DNA of 64,000 nucleotides from Brachypterus glaber (Eukaryota > Arthropoda > Insecta > Coleoptera > Kateretidae), in contig OY294047.1 of the NCBI GenBank assembly GCA_958510825.1, forward strand, positions 53,923,365 through 53,987,364, in the 5' to 3' direction. Positions within the stretch are counted from its first letter, which is position 1. Every line of letters begins with the position of its first letter. The notes below the pieces were generated by a model. It did no database searches. It saw only the letters and a program-made list of their open reading frames with translations, and had not been told where the DNA came from. Below are positions 29,013 through 39,540 of the stretch, piece by piece. Position numbers and translations under genes: made by a program.

Positions 29013-29882
29013 GTCCAGTCAAATAACGAAAAATTCCTATGTTAAATTGCAATAAATGTACATGGGCTAATACTTTAATGGGTAGTAGTGCATAGTAGCA
29101 GAACACTCCTGTTAGTTTTTCACCGGGTGATTTGCGTAAGGGATGTCCGCTATCTGAAATTTTAGGAGTGAGTGCGGTTATCTCGCTAAATATGCATCTT
29201 ACGATAAAAATGCATATAACTAATTTTGTTAAGTAGAAAATTTCTAACAATTTTTGTTTAGATATTTTTTTTATTATATTAATAACAATCGAGTTATAAA
29301 TATTTAAAATTGGCCATGATGGGGGTGAAATTGTTTTTTTCGATTTTTCAGCCAAATTATTCATCGAAGGATAAAAGTGGTTATGAGCAAATTTGTAGCT
29401 CTTGAAGTATTATATGTTATGCTTTTTTATAAGTATTTTGTTACGGTTACAGTGGGCGGTTGCGCCCTCTGTAACCGTACCAAAGTACCTATGAAAATTA
29501 ATAGTATATGAAACTTAAAGAGAATTTCGAGAGCTACAAGTTTGCTCATATCGTCCGATGAATAATTTGGCTGTAAAATGGAAAAAACCAATTCCACCTC
29601 CAACATGACTATTTATAAATTAACCGTTGTTATTAATATATTAAAAAAATGATCCCAATAAAAATTTTTGGAAATTTCCTCCTTAACAAAATTGGTTATA
29701 TGCATTTTTATCGCTAGATGCATATTAAGCAACTCACCCCTAAAATTCAAGATATCGGACACCCCTTACGTAAATCATCCAGTGAAAAACTAACAGATGT
29801 GTTCTATTACCATCCACTACTACGCTTTAAAATATCAGCCCGTGTACATTTATTGCAATTTAAATTTATTATTTGACTGGAC
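29013..29882. mobile_element. TA-flanked long inverted-repeat element, 870 bp
   Basis: Terminal repeats GTCCAGTCAAATAA and TTATTTGACTGGAC, with TA outside both ends (29011-29012, 29883-29884). The arms (about 29013-29405 and 29530-29882) are diverged inverted copies over their whole length. The centre carries a tight hairpin, CGGTTACAG…CTGTAACCG, at 29455-29491. The 128-codon minus-strand frame is not recognisable and lies entirely in one arm. Confidence 0.8.
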
Positions 29883-30099
29883 TATAGGTAATCAGCACTA
29901 ATATGTTATAGGATATAGGCAAGATCTATGTGAGTTTGTTTTTAACTGCAATGAAAACAACGGAAGTGGAAGTAGTGCTAATAGAAGAGTTGTGCCCAAA
30001 GGCACAGTTAATATAAGGCACAAAAGCAAAATAGTTTGGAATCTAAAACCGCCAAGAGTATAGTGCCTAATATAATAATATTATTTACAGGTACCATCA

Positions 30100-30366
30100 A
30101 CTGAGGTGACTTCGGACGGAGTAGGTGACTTCGGACATTTTTTCGCAAAATCTTCTGAACCAAAGCACGTGTGTAAAAGTTGTGCGTTTGTGTGTAAAAG
30201 TTGTGCGTTTGTGTGTAAAAGTTGTGCGTTTGTGTGTAAAAGTTGTGGAAATGAACCCCACAACTTGAGCACACAATCCCACAACTTTTACACACGTGCT
30301 TTGGTTCAGAAGATTTTGAGAAAAAGTGTCCGAAGTCATCCTACCCCGTCAGAAGTCACCTCGGTG
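30100..30366. mobile_element. Palindromic MITE with 21-bp internal repeats
   Basis: Outer ends TGAGGTGACTTCGGAC and the related GTCAGAAGTCACCTC complement. Arms contain CAAAGCACGTGTGTAAAAGT and its mirror near 30284-30303. The left arm holds four tandem units GTGTGTAAAAGTTGTGCGTTT-like (30169-30246), expanded relative to the right arm. The apparent cysteine-repeat frame comes only from this tandem repeat. Confidence 0.75.
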
Positions 30367-30419
30367 TTATAAATATTTTTTTACAGTTTAATCAAAAAAG
30401 AACATTGTTCTTATTAATG

Positions 30420-30790
30420 TGTTGTTTGTGTTCTTATTTTACACACTTATATTTTTTTATATATTTTTTTTTCAGGTATTATTTTTTGTACTATTATTTT
30501 CTTTTATGCATTATATCACTGGGTTAAAATGATAAGGTTCTATGTTCTATAGAAACCCCATAATGAAGAACTATATTTATTATATACTCTATTGTGTTAT
30601 TTGTGTTCTTATTTTACACACATATATTTTTTTATGTATATTTTATTTGTTTCAGGTACTATTATTTTCTTTTAGGCATTATATCACTGGGTTAAAATGA
30701 TAAGGTTCTATGTTCTATAGAAACCCCATAATGAAGAACTATATTATACAATGGTGGTTTTATTATTTTCTTTTTTTCAGATAATGCTAT
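30420..30790. repeat. Tandem duplication flanking the BEL insertion
   Basis: Two units of about 180 bp share TGTTCTTATTTTACACAC, ATATCACTGGGTTAAAATGA and TCTATAGAAACCCCATAATG (30523-30570, 30680-30740). T-rich stretches with TTTCAGGTA recur here and on the other side of the retrotransposon (38870-39120), suggesting it inserted into one tandem region. Confidence 0.65.
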
Positions 30791-30846
30791 ATAATTTATA
30801 GCCTTTATTGTGTATTAGGTATTTTTTGAAAAAAAAGTGTTCTTAG

Positions 30847-31274
30847 TGTTAGCGCTAGGGCTATCGGAAGATTTCGAATTGGTAAGAAAAAGGAAAGGAC
30901 TCACCATGTGTTTTCCTGGACTATTTCTCGAGGTACCTCATAGTGCTGCTCCCTTGGTTGGTGTCGATGTGTGTAAAGGAATGGATTTTGTGTAGGAATT
31001 ATAGCCTTTCGTTCACTTAGTATTAATTCCGTTTCATTGTTTTAAGGTAGTTTTAAATGGTAACTAACCTAACTATTTACCGACGCGCGTGACTGTCGGT
31101 TGGATTCGAATTGACTTCTGGTGGCAAATGTGTTGCCAACCTAACCTAACCTAATTCACTATATTTAATAGCAAATCGCTATTTATGCTAGGCAACCAGT
31201 AATACAACAAATGAATTGCTGGTAGCATACTTTAAGTATAAGAATAACTAAATATATTCTACTGAGAAGTAACA
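30847..31274 (-). repeat. 3' LTR of the BEL/Pao element
   Basis: Identical to 38407-38834. Contains (CCTAA)3 at about 31139-31153, the complement of the insect telomere repeat unit. Confidence 0.96.
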
Positions 31275-31287
31275 TACTCCCCCCTAG
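31275..31287 (-). other. Polypurine tract of the BEL/Pao element
   Basis: On the minus strand the bases directly before the 3' LTR read CTAGGGGGGAGTA, a purine-rich tract in the right place to prime plus-strand DNA synthesis. Confidence 0.7.
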
Positions 31288-31502
31288 TGCAAAACCCAGT
31301 TTTCACTATAACTACTAAATACTAACTTATAGCTAAAAACCGAGAAATGTAAGATATATCCCAATAAAAAAATATATATATATAAGAAAACTATATACGT
31401 ATGTGTATGAATAATTATCCCAAAAATAATAAAAAGAAAGGAAAAATAAATAAATAAGTATCCTAAAGTACTTAAGATATATGCACAAAAAATAGCCTAA
31501 AA

Positions 31503-34500
31503 TTAATCAGTATCCGGTAACGGACATAATTTTACTAGTGGTCTTTTGAATATACCTGTGGCAGTACGCACTGAAGCCACCCTGACTATATTATCAGACC
31601 CTGGATGAATTTGAACTACCCTTCCTAAAACCCATTTTAGAGGAGGGACGTTATCATCTTTAATTAAGACCATAGCATGCATTTTAATGGAACTACTGCT
31701 CTGAGTCCATTTAGATCTCTGCTGTAGTGTGTGGAGATATTCCCTACTCCACCGTTTCCAGATGGATTGAACCATCTGTTGTAAAAGATTCCAACGTGAA
31801 AGACGGTTGGTTGGTATGGCAAGAAGATCTATATCTGGGACCGAGTTGATCGGCTCCAGAGTTAAGAAATGGGACGGCGTTAAAACCCTTAGGTCATCGG
31901 GACTTGTGCTCATTGCACAAAGTGGTCGAGAGTTGAGTGTCGCTTCGATTTGAGCAAACAAAGTACTCAGCTCTTCAAACGTAAGTACCTGATCGCCAAC
32001 AGTACGTAGCAACAGGTTTTTAACTGACCGTATGGAACGTTCCCACAGACCGCCCATGTGCGGACTTAATGGAGGATTGAAGTGCCACTGATAACCTTGG
32101 TTATGAGCAGCATCTTCACAATATCCACGTAGGATACGATCAGCTCCCACGAAGTTAGTACCATTGTCGCTATACAAATGCGAACATCTACCTCGTCTGG
32201 CCACAAAGCGACGGAGGGCGGCGATAAAGGCTTCCGAAGTAAGGTCCGAAACCACCTCTAAATGGACCGCTTTGGTTACAAAGCAAATAAATAAGGATAA
32301 ATAAGCCTTGTACGTTTTAGCACCTCTGTGCTTGCCTAAGGTTATGGTAAAACTACCTGCGAAATCTACCCCTGTATGCACAAAAGCTTTTGTCTGGTTG
32401 ACACGGGAGGACGGAAGATTTCCCATGGAAGGTTGTATTGGTTTTGGATTAATTCTGAAGCATTTCACACATTTGGAAATACAATGTTGTATTGCTCGCT
32501 TTGCAGAAAGTATCCAAAACTGCTGAGAAAGAATTGAGTTAAGAATTTGAGGTCCCGGATGACAATGAACGACATGAAAGTATTCTATCAACACTTTAGT
32601 CAACCGGTGATCCCTTGGTAACAATAACGGATGTTTATTTTCGAATGAGAGGCTGGAATTTTTTAATCTTCCACCGACTCTCAACATATTCTCTTTGTCA
32701 AGAAATAGTGACAATTTTCGAAGGGGTTTTGGGTATGGTTTATCGGCCTTTAATGCTTCAATTTCGGCACAAAATGCGTGTTCTTGGACAATCTTCACAA
32801 GAGCCAGCATGGCAGTGCGAAGCTCCGTGATAGACACAATTCCATGGGCCTTAGCATTACCCTTTGAATTGTTGATAAACCGTAAGATATAAGCAATGAC
32901 TGATTGTATTTTCCAAAATGAAGAAAATCTATCCAAAACCTGAAGAAAAATGTGCTTTTCTTCAACAATAACGCATGAAAGTTTGGCTGTAGGTGAAATC
33001 TCTGCATCGATTTCCTCGTCTGCAGTAGGTGAAATTTTTGAAATGGGCCAGAATTCTTCTGGGAGATGTAGCCATTTAGGGCCTGACCACCAACTGGAAT
33101 TTTCCAAGAGTTCTCTAGGAAGAAGTCCCCTAGAGGCACTATCAGCGGCTGGGTTTTCTGTCCCAGCAATGTGACGCCAATATTGTGGAGGAACTTTCTC
33201 CTGAATTTGTGACACTCTGTTTGCCACAAAAACTTTGAACTTATATGGAGGAGATTTAATCCAAGAAAGTGCAATTGATGAGTCAGTCCAAGCATATATT
33301 TTATGATTGGGAAGGTCCTCTGCAAATGTGGAAGAAATAAATTCGATCATCTCTGCGTTTAATAAAGCAGCTGAAAGTTCCAGACGAGGAATTGTCATCT
33401 TATTTTGCAGTGGCGCTACCTTAGATTTAGCGGTCACTAGAGACACTTTAATCTCTCCAGAAATCAGGACATTTCTAAAATATATCACCGAAGCATATGC
33501 AATTTGTGAAGCATCACAAAAGGCATGTATGTGACAAGACACTACCTCATTAAATACAATTCTTCGCGGAATTTGTAAACTTGAAAGAAGAGGTAATTCA
33601 TTCTTATACTGTTCCCAAGTTGCTCGGATATCGGAAGGAGGCTCTTCGTCCCAATCGAGTCCCAACGTCCATAACCGTTGCATTAAATGCTTAGCAAGCA
33701 AAGTAAGCGGGCACAAAAACCCAACGGGGTCGAAGATACGAGCAATTTCGGACAGTATATTACGTTTTGTGCAAGATCTTTCCAATATATTTACTTTATA
33801 GGAAAACGTATCTGTCAATGGATTCCACTGCATTCCCAGAATTTTAATGCCTGAGTTTGGTTCATCCAATGCAAATGTTTTGTTTTCTCTTAGCTCTTCA
33901 GGGAGAGCTTCTAATAATTTACTATTATTAGAGGACCATTTCCGAAGTTCGAAGCCTGCTGATTTAAGTAAGGTCAACAATTCTTTCTGCATAAGCAGAG
34001 CTTCCCCCAGCGAAGAACAGCCGTAAGCAACGTCATCCACGTAGATTCCATCCATCAGCGCCTTGTACGCAAGTGGAAACGCGGTCTTTTCATTCATAGC
34101 ATGTTGTCTTATGGTTCTTTGTGCCAAGAAAGGTGAACAACAAAGACCAAAAGTTACCGTATTAAGAAAGTATGTTTCTATCGGTTCTGACTTATCAAAA
34201 CGCCACAAGATTTTCAGATAATGACGAAATTTGGGTTCTATTAGAATTTGAAGAAACATTTGCTTTAAATCTGCCGTAAACACAATAGCAAATTTCCTAA
34301 ATCTTAACAGAATGGATGGGAGATCCAATTGTAGTTTTGGACCTGTCAAAAGACTATCATTAAGACTTAAGCCATTGGAAGTTTTACAGCTTGCGTCGAA
34401 TACAATTCTAGTACGCGTGGTCGTACTATCAAGTTTAAAGACACAATGGTGCGGTATGTAATAACCTGCCTTTGGATCTTTAGAAGGTGCAAGTGACATA

Positions 34501-36731
34501 TAATTGGAATTTATGTAGTCTCGAATGATATCTACATATTCCTGTCTTAATATATCATTTTTCGAAAGTCGTTTCTCCAGTTGAAAGAATCGACTTAATG
34601 CAATGTCATAAGAGTTTCCCAGCTCAGGCTGTGGATCCTTAAACGGCAATGACACCACAAATCTACCCGATTGATCCCTGGAGTGCGTTGAGACAAAATG
34701 GTTTTCCGCTAAACGGTCTTCGGGGGCTTCAAGATTCTTAGAAGGTAAATTTTCAACTTCCCAAAAACGCTTTAGCGTCGTATTTAAATCAGAATCAAAC
34801 GCACAGAAAGTATGCATTTGTTGATTTTTAAGTTTCAAGTTATTGCATCTGCCACCTAATATCCATCCTAAAGTAGTTTCGAATGCAACAGGTTCAGAGC
34901 TATCTCCTCGTTGTATGTTTCCCAGCATAATTTGGGAATATATTTCTGATCCCAATAGAACATCCACCCCAGACGGGCTATTGTAGTTGGGATCAGCTAA
35001 AGAAAGCGTATGAATAAAAGAGTCATCTTTTAAACATAATGGTTGTGAAGGTAACAATTTACAAATCGATGGCATGACAATGCAGTCCACATTGTAGGTA
35101 CACATCGGATTTTGTATAGATCTAAAACTGCACGATGTAACACCCTTTACTGCATCAGTTTTAATATTATTAAGCCATTGTACTTTCTGATCAGACGACT
35201 TAACCTTTAAATTTAATTTCTGGACACAATTTGAAGAAAGTATGGAACACATCGAGCCATTATCCAACATCGCTCTAAACTTCTGATACTGTCCCTCGCT
35301 ATCCTTTATTTCTACGATTGCAGTAGACAGAAGAACAGCTGATTGTGCCTTATTGTTAAGGCTGACCGTACCAACAATATTGGTTTCTGGGTCGGCTGTT
35401 TTGTAAGAAGACACCGAATTTGAGTTTGGTTTCGAACTCGGGCCTGGTTCAGCACTTGAGCTGGACTCAGACCGACTTCGCTCCAAGTGCAGCAGAGTAT
35501 GATGGCTACGGTTTTGACAAACCTTGCAAGTTGAGTTTGACATGCATTCTCGTAATGTGTGTGAACCCAAGCAATTGTAACAGATTTTATTAAATTTTAC
35601 AAATTTATGTCTTTCCTCAGTAGGTTTCGACTTAAATTTGTCGCACTTAAATAAGGAATGTTGAGCCTTACAACAAGGACAAGAATTTTGTTTCGAATTG
35701 CCTCCAGAAAATTGAGCGAAAGTATAGGGGGCTTGACGGTCAGATTTTTGAAAGTTTGGTTTTTGACTATACGACTTTTGAAAGGAATTTGGATAAGAAG
35801 ATTTTTCCGAAGATTTTCTATCCGCGCTAATATCTGCCTTTCTTAATGTAAGCATGTCCACTGATTCCAGGGCCTTTGCATGATTCTCTAGAAATGTTCG
35901 GAGATCATCATAGGTAGGAAAACTGTCATCCACCCTGGTATCTTCAAATTTGGTACACAGATTTTTATCCAACCTTTTGAAAATTAAGTCAAACAGTATA
36001 AATGACCATTCATTAGTTGGAAGCTCTAATTGGGCCAATGCCGCCAAGCTCTCAGACACTGTACTTAGCATTTTAAAAATGCTTGTTGCATTATTTGGGA
36101 TTTTTTCCGGGAGATTACTAATATTTGACCAGTATTTTTGCGCAATGATTCTCTTGTTTTGATAACGTTGGCACAACGCATTAAAAGCAATCGAATAATT
36201 GGTGTTAGAAAGCGGGATAGCCTTAACGATCGCAAGTGCTGGCTCTTTAAGGGAGTTTAAGAGGTGCGTGAATTTTTCAATGTCGCTAATAGAGTTATTG
36301 GAGTGTACTAGAGCTGTGTAAAGATCATAAAAATGAGGCCAATTTTGATGTGATCCATCAAATTTGGTTATTTCCAAAGTGGGTAAGTGTATGTTAGACT
36401 TTCCGGTTTCTTGCCTAACTCCAAATAACTTATTGTAGACCCTTTGAATTTCCCAAAAAATTTCGTCTGCCGCTGTAAGAAAATCTTTAAGCTTGACAAG
36501 CTCTTGTTTCCTCACAGCGTCAGTCTGTTCTTTGTTGAGTATAATTCTTAAATAGTCATCATTTGCCTTTTCTATGTTCTTATGTGCAAGCGAAGCTAGA
36601 CCAAACTTGGCTTTAAATTCTTCCATTTTGGAGACGTCATTTGAAGCTGCAGTAGCTGCAGTTTGTATCCGCTTAAGTCTGTCCAGAAAGCCTAATCTTT
36701 GCTGATAGACAATTTGCTCGTCGACTTCCAT
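31503..36731 (-). CDS. BEL/Pao Gag-Pol polyprotein, 1742 residues, uninterrupted
   Basis: Gives capsid, protease, reverse transcriptase, RNase H and integrase for copying the element. I start at 36731 (MEVDEQIVYQ): A at -3 and G at +4 of the ATG; an in-frame upstream ATG at 36812 would add 27 hydrophobic residues and is less likely. Order: Gag (DUF1759-like) about 110-300; zinc knuckle CX2CX3HX4C at 384-396; protease motif LDNGS with Asp490; RT with FTADLKQMF (Asp821) and YVDD at 897-900; RNase H Asp1073, Glu1118, Asp1150; integrase zinc region with CVKC at 1421-1424; integrase catalytic Asp1456, Asp1522, Glu1564; C-terminal DUF5641-like region about 1650-1740. All catalytic positions are present and no stop or frameshift was found. 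Confidence 0.97.
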   Translation of the reverse strand: MEVDEQIVYQQRLGFLDRLKRIQTAATAASNDVSKMEEFKAKFGLASLAHKNIEKANDDYLRIILNKEQTDAVRKQELVKLKDFLTAADEIFWEIQRVYNKLFGVRQETGKSNIHLPTLEITKFDGSHQNWPHFYDLYTALVHSNNSISDIEKFTHLLNSLKEPALAIVKAIPLSNTNYSIAFNALCQRYQNKRIIAQKYWSNISNLPEKIPNNATSIFKMLSTVSESLAALAQLELPTNEWSFILFDLIFKRLDKNLCTKFEDTRVDDSFPTYDDLRTFLENHAKALESVDMLTLRKADISADRKSSEKSSYPNSFQKSYSQKPNFQKSDRQAPYTFAQFSGGNSKQNSCPCCKAQHSLFKCDKFKSKPTEERHKFVKFNKICYNCLGSHTLRECMSNSTCKVCQNRSHHTLLHLERSRSESSSSAEPGPSSKPNSNSVSSYKTADPETNIVGTVSLNNKAQSAVLLSTAIVEIKDSEGQYQKFRAMLDNGSMCSILSSNCVQKLNLKVKSSDQKVQWLNNIKTDAVKGVTSCSFRSIQNPMCTYNVDCIVMPSICKLLPSQPLCLKDDSFIHTLSLADPNYNSPSGVDVLLGSEIYSQIMLGNIQRGDSSEPVAFETTLGWILGGRCNNLKLKNQQMHTFCAFDSDLNTTLKRFWEVENLPSKNLEAPEDRLAENHFVSTHSRDQSGRFVVSLPFKDPQPELGNSYDIALSRFFQLEKRLSKNDILRQEYVDIIRDYINSNYMSLAPSKDPKAGYYIPHHCVFKLDSTTTRTRIVFDASCKTSNGLSLNDSLLTGPKLQLDLPSILLRFRKFAIVFTADLKQMFLQILIEPKFRHYLKILWRFDKSEPIETYFLNTVTFGLCCSPFLAQRTIRQHAMNEKTAFPLAYKALMDGIYVDDVAYGCSSLGEALLMQKELLTLLKSAGFELRKWSSNNSKLLEALPEELRENKTFALDEPNSGIKILGMQWNPLTDTFSYKVNILERSCTKRNILSEIARIFDPVGFLCPLTLLAKHLMQRLWTLGLDWDEEPPSDIRATWEQYKNELPLLSSLQIPRRIVFNEVVSCHIHAFCDASQIAYASVIYFRNVLISGEIKVSLVTAKSKVAPLQNKMTIPRLELSAALLNAEMIEFISSTFAEDLPNHKIYAWTDSSIALSWIKSPPYKFKVFVANRVSQIQEKVPPQYWRHIAGTENPAADSASRGLLPRELLENSSWWSGPKWLHLPEEFWPISKISPTADEEIDAEISPTAKLSCVIVEEKHIFLQVLDRFSSFWKIQSVIAYILRFINNSKGNAKAHGIVSITELRTAMLALVKIVQEHAFCAEIEALKADKPYPKPLRKLSLFLDKENMLRVGGRLKNSSLSFENKHPLLLPRDHRLTKVLIEYFHVVHCHPGPQILNSILSQQFWILSAKRAIQHCISKCVKCFRINPKPIQPSMGNLPSSRVNQTKAFVHTGVDFAGSFTITLGKHRGAKTYKAYLSLFICFVTKAVHLEVVSDLTSEAFIAALRRFVARRGRCSHLYSDNGTNFVGADRILRGYCEDAAHNQGYQWHFNPPLSPHMGGLWERSIRSVKNLLLRTVGDQVLTFEELSTLFAQIEATLNSRPLCAMSTSPDDLRVLTPSHFLTLEPINSVPDIDLLAIPTNRLSRWNLLQQMVQSIWKRWSREYLHTLQQRSKWTQSSSSIKMHAMVLIKDDNVPPLKWVLGRVVQIHPGSDNIVRVASVRTATGIFKRPLVKLCPLPDTD

Positions 36732-36989
36732 TTTGAAAGAAGAAGAAGAAATAAGATAAAAAATTAAATGACAAACGATTCTATTAAAGAATACCTTGTA
36801 CCAACAAAGCAAAATATATAATCACTTGGTATAAGTGATTTACAAATGTAAGTTGCAAGAAAAAATAATCACCCTGTAAGTATATTGGTAGGATGGTAAA
36901 AATACAAAAAAATCTAAAACCAAGGCAAGTAAGAACCTAAATGTGCAAAACAAAAATCGTCCTGTACGTGCAAGAACAATTTGACCAAA

Positions 36990-37745
36990 GGTGGTGCAAT
37001 AAATATAAACCACCCTGTATAGTCCCGAACTAAAGACTAACAGGGAAGGAAAAATAAACTATCGCCCAGTAATAAGCAAGTAATAAATTTTGAAAAGAGA
37101 GCAATAAATATGAACCGCCCTGTATAATCCCGAAAGTATGACTAAAGGGGACAGAAAATAAAATATTGCTCAGTAAGAAAGAAAGTTTTGACCAAAATCG
37201 AGCAATAATTTTAACCACTCTGTATAGTCCAGAAAGTAAGACTAAAAGAAAGGAAAAATAGTATTGCTCAGCAAGCAAGAATCTTTTTAACCAAAACGAG
37301 CAATAAATATGAACCACCCTGTATAGTCCGGAAAGGAAGACTAAAAAGGGTAGAAAATAAAGTATTGCTTAGTATGAGCAAGTAAGTTTTTTGACCAAAA
37401 GTGAGCAATAAATATTGACCACCATGTATAATCCAGAAAGAAAGACTAAAAGATGGAAAATAAAGTATTGCCCAATAAGAAAGTATAATTTGGCCCAAAA
37501 ATGAGTAATAAATATTACCCGTCCTGTATAGTCTAGAAAGGCAGACTAAAAAAGGACAAAAATAAAATATCACTCTGTATAGCCAGTAATAATATGACCA
37601 AGAGGGAGCAATAACCATTGACTGCCCTGTATAATCCAGTAAGAAAGATTAAAACAGACAGAAAATAAATATTGCCTTGTATCTGTAAGTATAACTGTGA
37701 CAAAAAGTGGGCTACAAATCCAAAAAACACCCTGTAAGAGATAAA
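36990..37745 (-). repeat. Tandem repeats of about 100 bp in the BEL leader
   Basis: About eight diverged units, each with CCCTGTATAATCCAGAAAG-like and GAGCAATAAATA-like motifs. The first motif occurs near 37012, 37116, 37218, 37316, 37424, 37523, 37622 and 37729. They lie between the 5' LTR and the Gag start, i.e. in the RNA leader. Confidence 0.85.
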
Positions 37746-38406
37746 GAAAATGTTATCGATACTGTTGACAATAACTTACCTTCTACTCGATATGACCCTG
37801 CAAGCAAGTAATGTATTGGGACACTCTGTAGAATGAACTATATTTTTCCACACATAAGCAAAAAACATGTGAACAGGCCTTAATACATTATGATATTTAT
37901 TGCTATAACATTTAAGTCTGGTATATGCTAAAATTTCCCCATGCTAAAATGAAGTTACGAGTTCATATCCTTTCCTACGTTGGACCCCCTTACTATCAAT
38001 AAGCACTTTTCTGGTGAAAGCAATGTACCCCACGTGCCTCAGACACATTCAAAAGGTCGTGAACGACAAAAGGGTTTATTTTTAGCAAAAGTTACTAGGT
38101 AGTTCTATGCATATACCCCAAGACAGGCAAGTTATGTTTTATGAATGGCAAAATGTGTATTTTGAGTTTTGTAAGCACTATATCTTTTTCCTATACCCCT
38201 GAGTTATAGCGAAAACAGTATTTCACACCAGGAAGTTTACTCCAGTAAGCGTTTTTATGTGATAATAACTGATAACAGCGTTTTTTTTTTTCTGTTTAGA
38301 AATTTTTAACAAAAAAATGATTTTAAGATTGATTTTTTGACTGTATATATTCCATAGGATTTTGAAAGTAATTGAAATGAAAGAATTCGGCTCGATAGGA
38401 TCAAAA

Positions 38407-38834
38407 TGTTAGCGCTAGGGCTATCGGAAGATTTCGAATTGGTAAGAAAAAGGAAAGGACTCACCATGTGTTTTCCTGGACTATTTCTCGAGGTACCTCA
38501 TAGTGCTGCTCCCTTGGTTGGTGTCGATGTGTGTAAAGGAATGGATTTTGTGTAGGAATTATAGCCTTTCGTTCACTTAGTATTAATTCCGTTTCATTGT
38601 TTTAAGGTAGTTTTAAATGGTAACTAACCTAACTATTTACCGACGCGCGTGACTGTCGGTTGGATTCGAATTGACTTCTGGTGGCAAATGTGTTGCCAAC
38701 CTAACCTAACCTAATTCACTATATTTAATAGCAAATCGCTATTTATGCTAGGCAACCAGTAATACAACAAATGAATTGCTGGTAGCATACTTTAAGTATA
38801 AGAATAACTAAATATATTCTACTGAGAAGTAACA
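38407..38834 (-). repeat. 5' LTR of the BEL/Pao element
   Basis: Identical to 30847-31274; promoter and polyadenylation signals of the element must lie here, but none was assigned. Confidence 0.96.
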
Positions 38835-38839
38835 CTTAG

Positions 38840-39540
38840 GTTAAATATTCTAAACATTTATTATTATTTTTTTTTTCAGGTATTTATTACATTATAATGT
38901 AATATTAGTTTTTATTTGAAAGTTTACTAGGTATATTAATATTTTTTAATTGTTAAGGATATTGTTTATAATAATTTTGGTTATATTTATGTATATTTTT
39001 TTCAGGATATAAGTGTTTTTTATTTATAATGTTATTATTTTATGTATTTTTTTTTATGTGTTTTATATGATATTTTCGTTGGTTATATTTTTTTTCAGGT
39101 ATTTATTTTTTTTACAGGTACAAATACAATTTTAATCTACAATCAGATTAAAATTATAGGATAGTTACATATTGTTTTATGCAAAAATACGCTAGGTATA
39201 TTAACTGTAGGTTTTTGGAAGTTTATAGGCCTATAAACATAAACATTAAGGATAATATCCTTAATATAATAACATGGTATGTTTTTTAAGGTAGCATGGG
39301 GCGTGTAGAATAACCTGGGGTAGACTAATACTAATATGTAAATATTATTTATTTCAGATATATCAGAAAGAAGGATTTAATTAAAGTTTTAATTTTTATG
39401 TATAATGTGTTATTTTATTTTTTAGATCTTTGAAGGACAACTTTTACAGACAGTGTAATCAGAACTTGTAAGGTTCCTTAAGGTAAAATTGACAGCTAGT
39501 AACAGTAAGTTTTTTTAAGGTTAAGGTTTTTTCTTTCCAT
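38840..39540. other. A/T-rich stretch with repeated TTTTTCAGGTA motifs, no gene
   Basis: T-rich tracts ending in CAGGTA or CAGGATA at about 38878, 39005, 39098 and 39116 echo the duplicated region left of the retrotransposon. They look like splice acceptors, but nothing coding follows. Confidence 0.5.

Larger units (their letters stand above)
30847..38834 (-). mobile_element. Intact BEL/Pao-type LTR retrotransposon, 7,988 bp
   Basis: LTRs at 30847-31274 and 38407-38834 are 428 bp each and identical by line-by-line reading; they start TGTTAGCGCT and end GAAGTAACA in plus orientation. CTTAG is duplicated at 30842-30846 and 38835-38839. The single Gag-Pol frame is on the minus strand, so the 5' LTR is the right-hand one. 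Identical LTRs, a perfect target duplication and an open frame indicate a very recent, potentially active insertion. No tRNA-complementary primer site starting TGG was found directly after the 5' LTR. No envelope frame is present. Confidence 0.97.

Noticed and set aside
32308..36162. Plus-strand and secondary minus-strand frames inside the BEL element
   Set aside because: Shadows of the 1742-residue Gag-Pol frame.
38380..38406. Primer binding site next to the 5' LTR of the BEL element
   Set aside because: The minus strand reads TTTTGATCCTATCGAGCC after the LTR; it lacks the initial TGG complementary to a tRNA CCA end, so I could not assign a primer tRNA.
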